The notes: a model not told the origin generated them from the sequence alone. Positions 49,815 through 60,087 are shown, counted from the stretch's first letter. The stretch: 64,000 nt of DNA from an uncultured Alphaproteobacteria bacterium (GCA_934270475.1 CAKQPS010000001.1:1-64000); one strand, 5' to 3'. Numbers and translations are program-made.

Positions 49815-50132
49815 TTATTTATAGGATTCAATCCAAGAAGAAATTGTTGATTGAGTATTTAAGCCAACTTTAGTATCTACCTGTTTGCCGTCTTTAAACA
49901 AAAACATAGTCGGAATACTGCGAATGCCAAACTGGCTGGCGGTTTCCGGCGAATCATCAACATTCATTTTATAAATAGTAACAGCGCCGTTCATTTCTTC
50001 GTCAATAGCTTCCAAAATTGGTCCCAACTGACGGCACGGTCCGCACCATTCTGCCCAAAAATCTACCAAAACAAGCCCTTTGGAATTTAAAACATTTTCA
50101 GAAAACTGGCTGTCGGTTAAAGGTTGTGTCAT
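49815..50132 (-). CDS. trxA: thioredoxin
   Basis: General disulphide reductase. The 105-residue protein is a single thioredoxin domain with the active site AEWCGPCRQ and the cis-proline block SIPTMFLFKDG. AAGGAGAAA lies upstream. It follows addA in the same direction after 94 bases, the order seen in other Alphaproteobacteria. Confidence 0.97.
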   Translation of the reverse strand: MTQPLTDSQFSENVLNSKGLVLVDFWAEWCGPCRQLGPILEAIDEEMNGAVTIYKMNVDDSPETASQFGIRSIPTMFLFKDGKQVDTKVGLNTQSTISSWIESYK

Positions 50133-50226
50133 ATTTTTTCTCCTTAATTTTATAAAAATGATATTTTCTATATAGTCTTATTTTTTACAAGATTAAAGTC
50201 TTCTGCTCAATAAGACCACAAAATTT

Positions 50227-53200
50227 TTAGCTCACCCGCATAAGCCGAGTTTCATTTGTCCACAAAATATACGTTTCAACCGTTTTATCGGAATATATTT
50301 TGTGCAGCAGCTCGGCATACGCAGCAAGTTGTTTCACATAGTTCAACGGAGTTTGCTCCAAATTTTTGGCTGCCGGACGATTGGTTTTAAAATCCACAAT
50401 CATAATTTTTTGCGGAAGAATCACCAAGCGGTCAAGCTGTGCCGATATGATTTTCCCGCCAACTTCGCCGATTACCGGCACTTCGGCGCGTGAATTTTTG
50501 CCAAATATCACTGCAAACTCAGGATTTTGCAGCAAATTAAGCACTTCAGATTTTATTTGTTCTTGCTGCCGTTCGCTGAAATCTGCGGCATTCTTATGCA
50601 AATATTCTGCCACCACATTTTCTTGATTTTCTTCGCTTTGCGGTAAAAATTGCAAAAGCTTATGAATAACGGTTCCGCGGCGATAGAAATTTCCGTTTTC
50701 AGTTAAAGGTGAAGTAGAATCTACATCTTCCTCGTCTTCTAAATGCGACGGCGTATATGGTTTTGCTAGCAAAGATTCCGTTTCTGCCGGTTTATTTATC
50801 CATTCTTCCGGCGGTGGCATAACACTTTGCAGGCGCGCCGCATCACTTTTTGCTTTGGCAATAACTTCCGGCTCTTCTTCTGCAAAATTTTCGCCGGAAG
50901 CCACGCCGTTTTCCTGCAAAGTCTGCTTACACAGTTCATACCACGAACGTTTATCGGCGTTTTTCTTGCCGGTAAAGCCGCAAATATACAGCCTGTCTTC
51001 AGCTCTGGTCAACGCCACATACAGCAAACGCCGATATTCTTCCAGTGCCTTACGGTTATTTTCTTCTTTTAAGTTGACACAATTTTGGTCATAGCAAGCA
51101 CTGTTCAGTGGATAATAAGCAATTTCATTCCCCCACAGCAACGCCTGCTCGTTTTTAGCATTTTTAATACGCACCGTATCCGGCAAAAAAACCACCGGCG
51201 CCTGCAAGCCTTTGGAACCATGAACCGTCATCAAACGCACAGCGTCGGTGTCTTTTTGTTCCGTCTCACGCTTAACTTCAACCTCGCTGCGGCTAAGCCA
51301 TTCAATAAAGCCTTGCAAACTCGGTATGTGTTCTTGTTCATAGCTTATGGTTAAATTGATAAACTCGTCCAGTGCGTCTTCAACTTCCATACCCATACGC
51401 TCGGTGAATTTACGCCGTCCGTTTAAGGTAGTCAGGACATAGTTGAAAAGCTCATACGGACGCACAAAGTCCAGCATACTCGACAGAGTTTTCAAATTTT
51501 CATAAACCTCAGCATACTCGGCATAATCTCCCAGCTTTGACCACAACGGCGCATTGCCGCGGTTGGCGCATAGTTTAAGCAAATCATCGTCGTTCAAACC
51601 GAATATCGGAGATTTTAAAACTTCTGCCAACGATAAATCATCGTTGTTTAACAGTAAAAAACGCCCCAAAGAAATTAAATCCTGCACGGCAATCTGCTCG
51701 CTCAAGCGCAATTTATCCGCACCGCTGATGTTGACATCAGCATCTTTGCACGCCCGAATAAACTCATCAACAAAACTGCTGCGCGTTTGCACCAACACCA
51801 TAATATCGCGGTAATGCAAACCTTCTTTTGTTACCAATTCTTTGATTTTGGCGGCAATTTTTTGAGCCAAGCGGGTTTTAACCGAAACTTCCTTGCTCAT
51901 TTCAACCGGAGGCTGCCAGTTATAATCATCTGTTTTTTCTTTTTTCTCCGCCACCAGCAAAGGCCAAATTTCTACTTTACCGAACTCTCCGGCTCTAAAC
52001 GGAATATGATTTACCGTTTCTTCCGGCGCGGCGACGCCCTCTGCCGCTTCAGGCTTGGCAAACAGCTGATTAACGGTGTTTAGGACAGCTGCGGACGAAC
52101 GAAACGATACGGCTAAATTAACTTTTTGAAAATCTGCCGCCGCCCGCTCGGCAAAAAGCTGCGACATTGCATCAAACTTGTCGGGATCGGCTCCCTGAAA
52201 GCTGTAAATTGATTGTTTTCTGTCGCCAACGGCAAACACCGTGCGTTTTTTTTCAGAATTTCCAGCTCCGGCGAAAAATTCGGAGCTCAATGATTTTACA
52301 ATTTTCCATTGGTTAGGCGAAGTATCTTGCGCCTCATCAATTAAAATATGATCTATGCCGCCGTCAAGCTTAAATAAAACCCACGATGCAACGCCATCGT
52401 CCGCCAATAAATTTCGGGTCAAGAGAATCAAATCTTCATAATCCAGTCGCGAATGAAGTTTTTTAAACTCATTATAGCGCTGCGTCAACTCGCGGGCTAT
52501 GGCAAACACCGCCTTGGTGGCGTTATATAAACGGACTTTACAAATTTTATCTTCGGTTTGCAGCACCCGTTCGCCTTCTTTGACCATACGGTCAGGCAAA
52601 AGAGAATCGACCGCCTCTGTTTTTTTGCTTGTCAGCTGTTTGCTCAGCGTGCCGTCCTTCGTTAAAAAAATTTGCTTATACAAACTATAATCAGCCGGCT
52701 TAAAGCCGTTCTGCAAAATTGTTTCAAATCTTTCAGCCCGCTTTATATCATTTTTGCCGCCATTCAGCAAAGCCTGAATATTTGCCCGCACATCTGCAAT
52801 GTTTATGCCGCTCATAAAATCGGCTATCACCTTTTCTTCACTATCTTGCGGCGATACCTGCAAATGCTGCGCCAATGCCTGTTCATACGAAGTTTCATCT
52901 GCATAGTTTTTCAGCAAATCCGTAATTTTAGAGCGATTTAACGTAATGTTTTTCATCACGTTCGGAAAAGAATATTCGCTCAAATTTTCGGTTAAATACT
53001 GCAATGAAGATTTTAATGTTCCCTCGGCTCCGTGTTCGGTTTGCTCCAGCAGTTCTTTTTGAATTTGCGCCAAAGCCTCGGCGGCGCCCTCATCGTCCAA
53101 AATATCGAAATACGGCGAAACTCCGGCTTCCAAAGGAAAACGCTTCAAAACTTCTTGGCAGAAGCTGTGGATGGTTTGAATCTTTATGCCGCCAGGGGTA

Positions 53201-53586
53201 TCAAGCAGCACGGCAAATAAAGTTCTTGCTCTTTTTTTATATTCCTGCTGCTGTTTTGCATTACCGATTTCATTTCCCAGCAGCTTATACAGGCTCTCTT
53301 CCAAGTCCGGTTCCGACATTACCGACCATTTGCTGAGGCGCTCGGAAATACGCGTATTCATTTCCACCGCCGCTGCCTTGGTATAGGTTAGGCAGAGCAA
53401 GCGCTGCGGGCTGACTCCGCTTAAAAGCAAACGCAAAACACGGTCGGACAGCACTTTGGTTTTACCAGTTCCGGCAGAAGCTTCCACCCAAACCGATTTT
53501 TGCGGATTAGCCGCGGCTCGCTGCTGTAATGTGGCTAAGTCGCCGCGCTCTTTACGCAAATTTTCAAATTGCTCTTTAGTCGTCAT
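50227..53586 (-). CDS. addA: double-strand break repair helicase/nuclease AddA
   Basis: AddA is the UvrD-like helicase and one of the two nuclease subunits of AddAB, which prepares double-strand ends for RecA, as RecBCD does. The 1119-residue protein has Walker A WVEASAGTGKTKVL, helicase motif II HILIDEAQDTSPNQW, motif III/IV FAVGDRKQSIYSFQGADP and a C-terminal nuclease domain with AQLDRLVILPQK and IVDFKTNRP. The ATG at 53586 is chosen as it begins the family sequence; it overlaps the addB stop by 11 bases. Confidence 0.95.
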   Translation of the reverse strand: MTTKEQFENLRKERGDLATLQQRAAANPQKSVWVEASAGTGKTKVLSDRVLRLLLSGVSPQRLLCLTYTKAAAVEMNTRISERLSKWSVMSEPDLEESLYKLLGNEIGNAKQQQEYKKRARTLFAVLLDTPGGIKIQTIHSFCQEVLKRFPLEAGVSPYFDILDDEGAAEALAQIQKELLEQTEHGAEGTLKSSLQYLTENLSEYSFPNVMKNITLNRSKITDLLKNYADETSYEQALAQHLQVSPQDSEEKVIADFMSGINIADVRANIQALLNGGKNDIKRAERFETILQNGFKPADYSLYKQIFLTKDGTLSKQLTSKKTEAVDSLLPDRMVKEGERVLQTEDKICKVRLYNATKAVFAIARELTQRYNEFKKLHSRLDYEDLILLTRNLLADDGVASWVLFKLDGGIDHILIDEAQDTSPNQWKIVKSLSSEFFAGAGNSEKKRTVFAVGDRKQSIYSFQGADPDKFDAMSQLFAERAAADFQKVNLAVSFRSSAAVLNTVNQLFAKPEAAEGVAAPEETVNHIPFRAGEFGKVEIWPLLVAEKKEKTDDYNWQPPVEMSKEVSVKTRLAQKIAAKIKELVTKEGLHYRDIMVLVQTRSSFVDEFIRACKDADVNISGADKLRLSEQIAVQDLISLGRFLLLNNDDLSLAEVLKSPIFGLNDDDLLKLCANRGNAPLWSKLGDYAEYAEVYENLKTLSSMLDFVRPYELFNYVLTTLNGRRKFTERMGMEVEDALDEFINLTISYEQEHIPSLQGFIEWLSRSEVEVKRETEQKDTDAVRLMTVHGSKGLQAPVVFLPDTVRIKNAKNEQALLWGNEIAYYPLNSACYDQNCVNLKEENNRKALEEYRRLLYVALTRAEDRLYICGFTGKKNADKRSWYELCKQTLQENGVASGENFAEEEPEVIAKAKSDAARLQSVMPPPEEWINKPAETESLLAKPYTPSHLEDEEDVDSTSPLTENGNFYRRGTVIHKLLQFLPQSEENQENVVAEYLHKNAADFSERQQEQIKSEVLNLLQNPEFAVIFGKNSRAEVPVIGEVGGKIISAQLDRLVILPQKIMIVDFKTNRPAAKNLEQTPLNYVKQLAAYAELLHKIYSDKTVETYILWTNETRLMRVS

Positions 53587-56494
53587 TAGAACCGTTCTCC
53601 TTTGTCTGCTCATCTCTTACCGACCATTCTAAAAAGCGTGAAAGATGGTCATAGTCGGAATAATCCGGCGCGTCATGCGGGTTTGGCTTGGCATAATAAG
53701 GCGTACTCTCTTTATCAAAATATGCTATCAGCGTTTGCAAATAGCTCATAGTCCGCTCCAAACCGCGCTGGCTTTGCTCCTCATCGGCAACAATTTCTTC
53801 TTTGCCCAAACGCCAATAGCGCAAAGTTGAAACTTCTTTAGCCGGAATTTCGGAAAAACCTCCACTTTGAACAATCAGCCCCTCTATTGGCAGCTGAGGC
53901 GCCATTCCGCTGGCAATTTCTTTATTTGAACGAGCTTTTCCAGTTTTATAATCCAACACATTTACCCGCCCGTCTTTAGTTTCATCTATGCGGTCGGCTT
54001 TGGCGGTGATAGTGAATTTTCCGCCGTCAGAATCAAAAACCATACTGCCGGATATTTCATTATGTACTTTTTTGACCTCGGAGCGATATGCTTTTTCGGT
54101 TTCAATCAGCCAATCAACGGTTTTAACAAATTTTGGCCACCAGAACGCTTTTATATCCGAACTAATATGGTTAGCGGCAAACTCATCTTCGCCAATACGC
54201 AGCATCTGCACTTTGGCATCATCAGGATAGGCGCCGGTATTGTAAATGTTGTTAAACTTTTCAATAACCGCGTGTATGATATTGCCGTAATCACGATAGG
54301 CAACATCTTCGTCCAAATCTTCAAGCGGATATAATTTCAAAATATATTTGGCAAAAATTGTGTAAGGATCGCGCATCAGCATTTCAAAGTTTACAGCCGA
54401 CAATTTACGCGGGCGCAGGCAAAGCGGCGGACGAGGCTCCGGAGCGCCTATGCGTTTTTGCACAGCGGCGCGTTCCAAATATTTTGCCCACAAAGAATAT
54501 TTGCTATCATATAAAAACGCATATTTTTCCTTGTCTCCGCCGAAATTTGCAGCCAGCACAGTCTCTAACCGCAGCCACCAGCGTGATTTATTGGTCGGCG
54601 TTCCGTCTACACGTTCGGCACGGGTTAAATAAACTTCTTCTGCATTAAGCAGATGAGCAAAATCAGCCGCCATAACTCCGATTGAACGTTCCGGCAGCGG
54701 AAAACCGAAATCTTTTTTCATCGGGCGTGACATCCATAAATCGGCGGAAGGAAGTTTAGGCCAAACACCTTCATTGACTTCACCGATAATGGTTACATCA
54801 AACTGCATCAAGCGGGCCTCTATCGGACCTAAAATTTTCACCCTCGGGTGCATACCGAAGCGCACACGCACATTTTGCTCTAAAAGCATACTTTCCAGCA
54901 AAGGCAGATAGTCTTTAGGCTTGATATGCTCAAGCAATTCGCAATACGGCAAAAAGTCACTGACAAACTTGGCGGCAGCAGAACCGGCATCGCTTTTCCA
55001 AATAATTTTTTCACCGCTTTTAATGTCGGTATCCGCCAAATTTTCGGCAACGCGTATATGTGCGGTAAAAATTTCTTTCAGACTGGTTTCGGCTTGTCTA
55101 TAAAGCTCTAGCAGCGGCGCAAATGATGTTTTAATTTTTTCTAAAAATTCAGTCTGACTGTCGGTGAGCTCTTCTTTTTCACGCCATTTCAACTCCAATT
55201 CTCTGACTTTTTGATTGCAATCGGCAGATTTCATTCCGCAGGAAGTAAACGGATGCTTTAAAAGCGAAAGCAAGCTTACCTGCGAAAAATCATTTTCCAA
55301 AACATTCATAATCAGCCGCAAATAAGTGCCGATAGGCGTCAAACTCAACGGCTGACCAGCCGAATCGTCGGCAACAATGTTCCACTTTTTCAGCTCCGAA
55401 ACCACCCGTCTTGCCAAGTTTCTATCCATGGTTACCAAAGCCGCTGTTTTTTCCGGAGTTTCAAGAGTGTTGCGAATCAGCAGCGCTATAGCCTGCGCCT
55501 CTTGCCGAATATCATCACAGTTTAGCAGATGAATACCGGCAAACGCCTCTACAGGAAACGGCTCTGACGACAACTTACGCCATTCTGCCGACCCAGCTGC
55601 CGGACGCATAATTTCTGTAACCAAGCGTTCTTTCGGACTAAAAAGTTTGTGCGGAACATTTATAACTTCCGCTCTGTTGGCTTTCAAAAAATCAAGAAGT
55701 TCTTTAAGTTCAAACTGCGGATGATTTTCATCAATCAATTCCCAGGTCGAATCATCTAAACAATTATCCAGCCCATATAGCCAAACTTCGCCGTTCGGCA
55801 AATTCAGCACCGTCTGCACCAGCTGTTTTAGGCGCGGAAAAGCGGCGGTAGTTCCGGCAACCACAATTTTTTGTTCGGTTCGGCTTTGCCTCCACATTTT
55901 CAGTTCCGCTTCCAAAAGCTGATTGCGGCGAAAAGAAGCATCAACAACTCCGCGTTCTTTTAAAATCTGCGGCCAATATTCAGTGATTATGGAAAGCAAA
56001 TTCAAACTTTCCTGCCAATGCGCCGCATATTCTGCCGGCACAATTTCTTTAAGGCGGGAAAAATCCAAATTTTCATTGTAGGCAAGGTCGATTAAGTCCG
56101 CCAAATTTTTTGCCAACGCATAAGACTGCGCCAAAGAAAGATGTCCCAGTCCAAGCTCCGCCGGCTTTTGCATAATCAGTTTGGTAAAAATCAAAGTGCG
56201 TTCAATTTTAGAAATTTCAGGAGCCAGTCCCTGCAAAATTTTACTGCTGCCGGTTAAAAAAATTTCATCTTCTTCCACGTCGGCAATCGGCAGAATCCGC
56301 GGCAATATCGTCGGGCTAAGCCCTTTTAGCCTCACAAAAGCATCGGACAGGCTTTGGCAAGCACGGCGGTTTGGCAGCAAAAACAGCATATTAGCCAATT
56401 CTTCGGGCTGATTTTCATAATATTTCAAAAAATGCGCCGCCAAAACATCAACAAAAGACTCTCCAGCATTAACATTATATATTTTCGGCGCCAT
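53576..56494 (-). CDS. addB: double-strand break repair protein AddB
   Basis: The second subunit of AddAB. The 972-residue protein is of the alphaproteobacterial AddB type: FLLPNRRACQSLSDAFVRL near the start stands where a Walker motif would be but lacks the lysine, so it does not hydrolyse ATP by this site; a C-terminal RecB-like nuclease domain shows KADRIDETKDGRVNVLDYKT (Asp, then DYKTG) and ends PQLPIEGLI. It follows rdgB by nine bases. Confidence 0.93.
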   Translation of the reverse strand: MAPKIYNVNAGESFVDVLAAHFLKYYENQPEELANMLFLLPNRRACQSLSDAFVRLKGLSPTILPRILPIADVEEDEIFLTGSSKILQGLAPEISKIERTLIFTKLIMQKPAELGLGHLSLAQSYALAKNLADLIDLAYNENLDFSRLKEIVPAEYAAHWQESLNLLSIITEYWPQILKERGVVDASFRRNQLLEAELKMWRQSRTEQKIVVAGTTAAFPRLKQLVQTVLNLPNGEVWLYGLDNCLDDSTWELIDENHPQFELKELLDFLKANRAEVINVPHKLFSPKERLVTEIMRPAAGSAEWRKLSSEPFPVEAFAGIHLLNCDDIRQEAQAIALLIRNTLETPEKTAALVTMDRNLARRVVSELKKWNIVADDSAGQPLSLTPIGTYLRLIMNVLENDFSQVSLLSLLKHPFTSCGMKSADCNQKVRELELKWREKEELTDSQTEFLEKIKTSFAPLLELYRQAETSLKEIFTAHIRVAENLADTDIKSGEKIIWKSDAGSAAAKFVSDFLPYCELLEHIKPKDYLPLLESMLLEQNVRVRFGMHPRVKILGPIEARLMQFDVTIIGEVNEGVWPKLPSADLWMSRPMKKDFGFPLPERSIGVMAADFAHLLNAEEVYLTRAERVDGTPTNKSRWWLRLETVLAANFGGDKEKYAFLYDSKYSLWAKYLERAAVQKRIGAPEPRPPLCLRPRKLSAVNFEMLMRDPYTIFAKYILKLYPLEDLDEDVAYRDYGNIIHAVIEKFNNIYNTGAYPDDAKVQMLRIGEDEFAANHISSDIKAFWWPKFVKTVDWLIETEKAYRSEVKKVHNEISGSMVFDSDGGKFTITAKADRIDETKDGRVNVLDYKTGKARSNKEIASGMAPQLPIEGLIVQSGGFSEIPAKEVSTLRYWRLGKEEIVADEEQSQRGLERTMSYLQTLIAYFDKESTPYYAKPNPHDAPDYSDYDHLSRFLEWSVRDEQTKENGSNDD

Positions 56495-56503
56495 TTTTCT
56501 CTC

Positions 56504-57094
56504 CTACAGACTTTTTAAATACGCTTTTAGTTTTTCGACAGCCCGTCCGCGGTGCGACACTGAATTTTTTTCTTCTTTGCTCATTTGTGCAAAACTTTTA
56601 GCGAATCCGTCCGGCACAAACAGCGGATCATACCCGAATCCGCCATTTCCATGCTTTTCCAAAGCAATTTGCCCGTCAACGCGCCCTTCAAAAAGTTTGT
56701 AGCTGCCGTCAGGAAACGCCAAAGATATAACGCAGGAGAAATGTGCTTTTCGGCTTTTATTCGGGCTCTGCGCCATTTCCGACAATAATTTTTCCATTCC
56801 TTTGTCAAAATCGCGGTTCGGAGCATAACGGGCAGAATATACCCCAGGAGCACCGTTCAAAGCATCGACGCACAATCCGGAATCATCGGCAATGCAAGGC
56901 AAACCGGTAAATTTAGCAATAGTTTGGGATTTTAAGAGAGAATTTTCGGCAAAAGTTGCGCCGGTTTCTTCCACGTCAGGTAATTCCATATCGGAAGACG
57001 ATTTAACATTTATGCCAAACGGCTGCAAAAGCTCTTTGATTTCCTTAATTTTTCCGGCGTTATGACTGGCAAAAACAACTTCTGACAACTTCAT
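56504..57094 (-). CDS. rdgB: XTP/dITP diphosphatase (RdgB/HAM1 type)
   Basis: Removes non-canonical purine triphosphates such as dITP and XTP before they reach DNA. The 196-residue protein has the substrate and metal-site blocks ASHNAGKIKEI, TFAENSLLKS, CIADDSGLCVDALNGAPGVYSARYA and the C-terminal GFGYDPLFVP and SHRGRAVEKL. GAGAAAA precedes the ATG. It follows rph by nine bases, a standard pair. Confidence 0.96.
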   Translation of the reverse strand: MKLSEVVFASHNAGKIKEIKELLQPFGINVKSSSDMELPDVEETGATFAENSLLKSQTIAKFTGLPCIADDSGLCVDALNGAPGVYSARYAPNRDFDKGMEKLLSEMAQSPNKSRKAHFSCVISLAFPDGSYKLFEGRVDGQIALEKHGNGGFGYDPLFVPDGFAKSFAQMSKEEKNSVSHRGRAVEKLKAYLKSL

Positions 57095-57103
57095 ATTTTT
57101 CTC

Positions 57104-57814
57104 CTATCCGTTAATGGCTTTTTTCTGTGCCATAATCAACTGATGAATCCCCTGTTTAGCCAAACGAAACAGCTCGCTAAACTCATTTTCACTGAAAACA
57201 GCGCCTTCGGCTGTTGCTTGAATTTCAACTATTTTGCCGCTTTCCGTCAGCACAAAATTTGTGTCGGCTCCGGCATGCGAATCCTCTTCATAATCTAAAT
57301 CCAACAACGGTTCGCCCTGACAAATACCGCAAGAAACCGCAGCCACATATTCGCGAATCGGATTGCGCGGCAGCCTGCCTTCCTGCACCATTTTGCGCAT
57401 TGCCAAAAACAGCGCCACAAAACCGCCGGTGATTGACGCCGTGCGCGTGCCGCCGTCTGCCTGCAAAACATCGCAATCCACCTGCACACACATTTCCGGC
57501 ATTTCGCTTAAATCAACCGCCGCCCGCAAAGAACGACCGATAAGGCGCTGAATTTCCGCCGTGCGTCCGCCCACGCCTTTGGTCTCACGATTTACGCGGG
57601 TTTGCGTCGCCCGAGGCAAAAGCGAATATTCGGCAGTTATCCAGCCTTTGTTACCGCCTTTGAGCCACGCCGGAACTTCGCTGCTGACGCTTGCCGTGCA
57701 TAACACTTTGGTATTTCCACATTTTATTAAACAAGAGCCTTCCGCATATAAATTTACATTCGGGATAATTTCCACTGAACGCAAATCCTCGGCTCCGCGG
57801 TTATTGCTGCGCAT
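57104..57814 (-). CDS. rph: ribonuclease PH
   Basis: Trims tRNA 3' ends by phosphorolysis. The 236-residue protein starts MRSNNRGAEDLRSVEI, like family members, and has GWITAEYSLLPRATQTRVNRE, GGRTAEIQRLIGRSLRAAVDL, VDCDVLQADGGTRTASITGG and EDSHAGADTNFVLT. Its start overlaps the aroK stop by 14 bases. Confidence 0.97.
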   Translation of the reverse strand: MRSNNRGAEDLRSVEIIPNVNLYAEGSCLIKCGNTKVLCTASVSSEVPAWLKGGNKGWITAEYSLLPRATQTRVNRETKGVGGRTAEIQRLIGRSLRAAVDLSEMPEMCVQVDCDVLQADGGTRTASITGGFVALFLAMRKMVQEGRLPRNPIREYVAAVSCGICQGEPLLDLDYEEDSHAGADTNFVLTESGKIVEIQATAEGAVFSENEFSELFRLAKQGIHQLIMAQKKAING

Positions 57815-58370
57815 TTATTTTTCCTTTGAATTTGTTTTTCTGCTGAAAAAAGTGATGTACCGCCGACGCCACTCTTTTAACAGTGTTTTCCACTTTTTCA
57901 TCACGGGTTTCTACCACAATATCGGCTTCGGAATAATAAGGATATTCCTCGGTGATATATTCCTGCAGCTTGTTTTTTACCGTGGCGTTGTCGCCCAGCA
58001 AAAACGGTCGGCGCGTGCGTCCTGCGGTGCGGTGATACAAGGTATCTATATCGGCTTTAAGCCAAATTGTTACAGCATGCTCTTTTGCCAATTCGCGGGT
58101 CTGCTCTGCCACAAACGAACCACCGCCCGACGCCAAAACGCAGGGAGCTCCCTGCAGCAAGCGTTTCATAACTCTTTCCTCACCGGCGCGGTATTCTTTT
58201 TCACCAAAACATTTAAGCACGTCCACCAGCGACAAACCCGCCGCCTTTTCTATTTCTTGGTCGCCGTCAATAAACGGCAGAGACAGCCGGCGCGCCAATC
58301 TTTTTCCCACACTGGTTTTGCCGCTACCCATTAACCCAACCAATAAAATTATTTTATCTATTTTTGACAT
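57801..58370 (-). CDS. aroK: shikimate kinase
   Basis: Phosphorylates shikimate in the chorismate pathway. The 189-residue protein has Walker A LVGLMGSGKTSVGKRLA, the Asp of FIDGDQEIE that contacts shikimate, the glycine-rich ASGGGSFV, and the lid arginines in RTRRPFLLG. aroB, its usual partner, does not follow; rph does. Divergent from the small protein and xerD across 100 bases. Confidence 0.95.
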   Translation of the reverse strand: MSKIDKIILLVGLMGSGKTSVGKRLARRLSLPFIDGDQEIEKAAGLSLVDVLKCFGEKEYRAGEERVMKRLLQGAPCVLASGGGSFVAEQTRELAKEHAVTIWLKADIDTLYHRTAGRTRRPFLLGDNATVKNKLQEYITEEYPYYSEADIVVETRDEKVENTVKRVASAVHHFFQQKNKFKGKINAQQ

Positions 58371-58471
58371 TTTCTTATTTTTCTTTGTTCAAACATTTGC
58401 TTTCTATTGACCTTATAATATAACCTTGCTACTATTATTCAATCTTTTTTTAATTTGTTGTGAGGAAGAAT

Positions 58472-58633
58472 ATGAGAAGACAATCTGCATACACTCAGGG
58501 CGGCACCCTAAAAATTGCCTTGTACGCTTTAGGTTTGGTATTGCTCGTTACAATCGGTTTTTTAATGTTCCACGATATTCAAGTGCCTACAGAACACGTA
58601 TCGCAGAAAATTTCAGTAGATTTAGATAATTAA
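58472..58633 (+). CDS. 53-residue single-pass membrane protein
   Basis: A short gene preceded by GTGAGGAAGAAT and placed six bases before xerD. The product has a basic N-terminus (MRRQSAYTQGGTLK), a membrane segment of about 20 residues (IALYALGLVLLVTIGFLMF), then a short polar tail ending ISVDLDN. The organisation and frame support real translation. I recognise no family; a small conserved Alphaproteobacterial protein in this place would fit, but this cannot be shown from one sequence. Confidence 0.7.
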   Translation: MRRQSAYTQGGTLKIALYALGLVLLVTIGFLMFHDIQVPTEHVSQKISVDLDN

Positions 58634-58638
58634 GGCTG

Positions 58639-59556
58639 ATGCTTGGACGGTTTTTAGAAAGTTTTTTAGAATCTGAAGCAGCGGAAAAAGGCGCAGCGCA
58701 AACTACTTTGTCCGCCTATGAGCAAGATTTGCGGCAATTTTTAGAGTTTACCAAAATAGACCAGCCCAAAGATTTGAATGAAGAAATAATAGAAAAATTT
58801 ATTCAAAATCTGCAAACTGAAGACTATGCCGCCAAAAGCTTAGCCCGCAAGCTTTCTTCCATTAAAGATTTTTGCAAATTTCTTTATTCGGAAAAAATTA
58901 TAGAAAACAATCCCGCTGCCTATATCTTAACTCCTAAGCAAGAAAAGCCTCTGCCTAAATTTTTAACAGTTGCCGAAATAAAGCTGCTGATTGAGACGGC
59001 TTTTGCCAAAACCGACTACCGCTATTGGCGAATCGGAGTAATGATTGAGCTGATGTATGCAACCGGACTGCGGGTTTCTGAATTGGTAGGACTACCGGAA
59101 AACGCCATAAATTATAAAAAAGGGCTGATAACTATTTTTGGCAAAGGCAGCAAAGAGCGGGTGGTTCCGGTTGCCGAACAGGCTCTGAAATCTTTAACGG
59201 AATATGCAGATTTACGGTTGGAATTTATCAAAAAAAATTCTGTATCGCACTGGCTGTTCCCGTCTTTGACTTCGGTTTCCGGTCATTTAACCCGCGACGC
59301 CTTTTATAAAGATTTGAAAAAACTGGCGGTGGACTGCGGGATTTATCCGTCACGGGTTTCACCCCATGTTTTACGGCACTCGTTTGCCACTCATCTTTTG
59401 AATAATGACGCCGACCTGCGCTCCGTGCAAAAAATGCTGGGACATGAGAGTATTGCCACAACGGAGGTTTATACCCATATCACCTCGCAAAAATTGGGCG
59501 ACATCGTGCGCAAAAAACACCCGCTATCCCATTTTACGGAAGAAAAACATGCCTAA
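58639..59556 (+). CDS. xerD: tyrosine recombinase XerD/XerC type
   Basis: Resolves chromosome dimers at dif. The 305-residue protein has an N-terminal SAM-like core-binding domain and the catalytic residues in order: Arg145 in YATGLRVSELV, Lys in GKGSKERVV, HVLRHSFATHLL (His and Arg), LGHESIATTEVYTH with the nucleophile Tyr. XerD rather than XerC is suggested by position next to aroK and by SIATTEVYTH. Divergent integrases share these residues, but the operon with dciA and dsbA argues for the housekeeping enzyme. Confidence 0.9.
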   Translation: MLGRFLESFLESEAAEKGAAQTTLSAYEQDLRQFLEFTKIDQPKDLNEEIIEKFIQNLQTEDYAAKSLARKLSSIKDFCKFLYSEKIIENNPAAYILTPKQEKPLPKFLTVAEIKLLIETAFAKTDYRYWRIGVMIELMYATGLRVSELVGLPENAINYKKGLITIFGKGSKERVVPVAEQALKSLTEYADLRLEFIKKNSVSHWLFPSLTSVSGHLTRDAFYKDLKKLAVDCGIYPSRVSPHVLRHSFATHLLNNDADLRSVQKMLGHESIATTEVYTHITSQKLGDIVRKKHPLSHFTEEKHA

Positions 59557-60076
59557 GAAAAAAGAAATCATTATCAATAAAGAGCATACGCTGGAAGATT
59601 TGACCAGCGTTTCCAAAACCATTATGCCGCTGGCAAAACAGCTTTTGGGCGCCAAAGGCATGCTGGAAATGGAAATTTTATCAGACTGGACCGCTATTGT
59701 CGGCGAAGAACTGGCACAATATTCCCTGCCGCAAAAAATATCTTTCCGCAAAGACGAGCGCAGCAACGGAACTCTTGAGTTGTTGGTTTTAAGCGGAGCG
59801 TTTGCCTTGGAAATCCAACACCGCGAATCTCAAATTCTAAACAAAATCAACGCTTATTTCGGATATGACGCCGTGGCAAAACTGAAAATAATTCAAAACA
59901 GCTGCCCTGAAAATTTTTTATTCACTAAAAAACCCATTGATAATGTGAAAAAAAATCTTGTATCTCCCGAAGAACACAACTATATTACGGAAATAATTAA
60001 AGACGTGGATAACAATGAGCTGCGCCGCCACTTGGAAATTTTAGGCGAAGCGGTATTGGGAAGCAAAAAATCTTAG
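59549..60076 (+). CDS. dciA: DUF721/DciA-like protein
   Basis: DciA-family proteins load the replicative helicase DnaB. The 175-residue product has the DUF721 core (MLEMEILSDWTAIVGEELAQ, then LELLVLSGAFALEIQHRES, and a helix with ILNKINAYFG), with a 30-residue basic N-terminal extension and an acidic C-terminal tail. It overlaps the xerD stop by eight bases. Together with the thioredoxin that follows it repeats a block known in other Alphaproteobacteria. Confidence 0.75.
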   Translation: MPKKKEIIINKEHTLEDLTSVSKTIMPLAKQLLGAKGMLEMEILSDWTAIVGEELAQYSLPQKISFRKDERSNGTLELLVLSGAFALEIQHRESQILNKINAYFGYDAVAKLKIIQNSCPENFLFTKKPIDNVKKNLVSPEEHNYITEIIKDVDNNELRRHLEILGEAVLGSKKS

Positions 60077-60087
60077 GAGTCATAATT

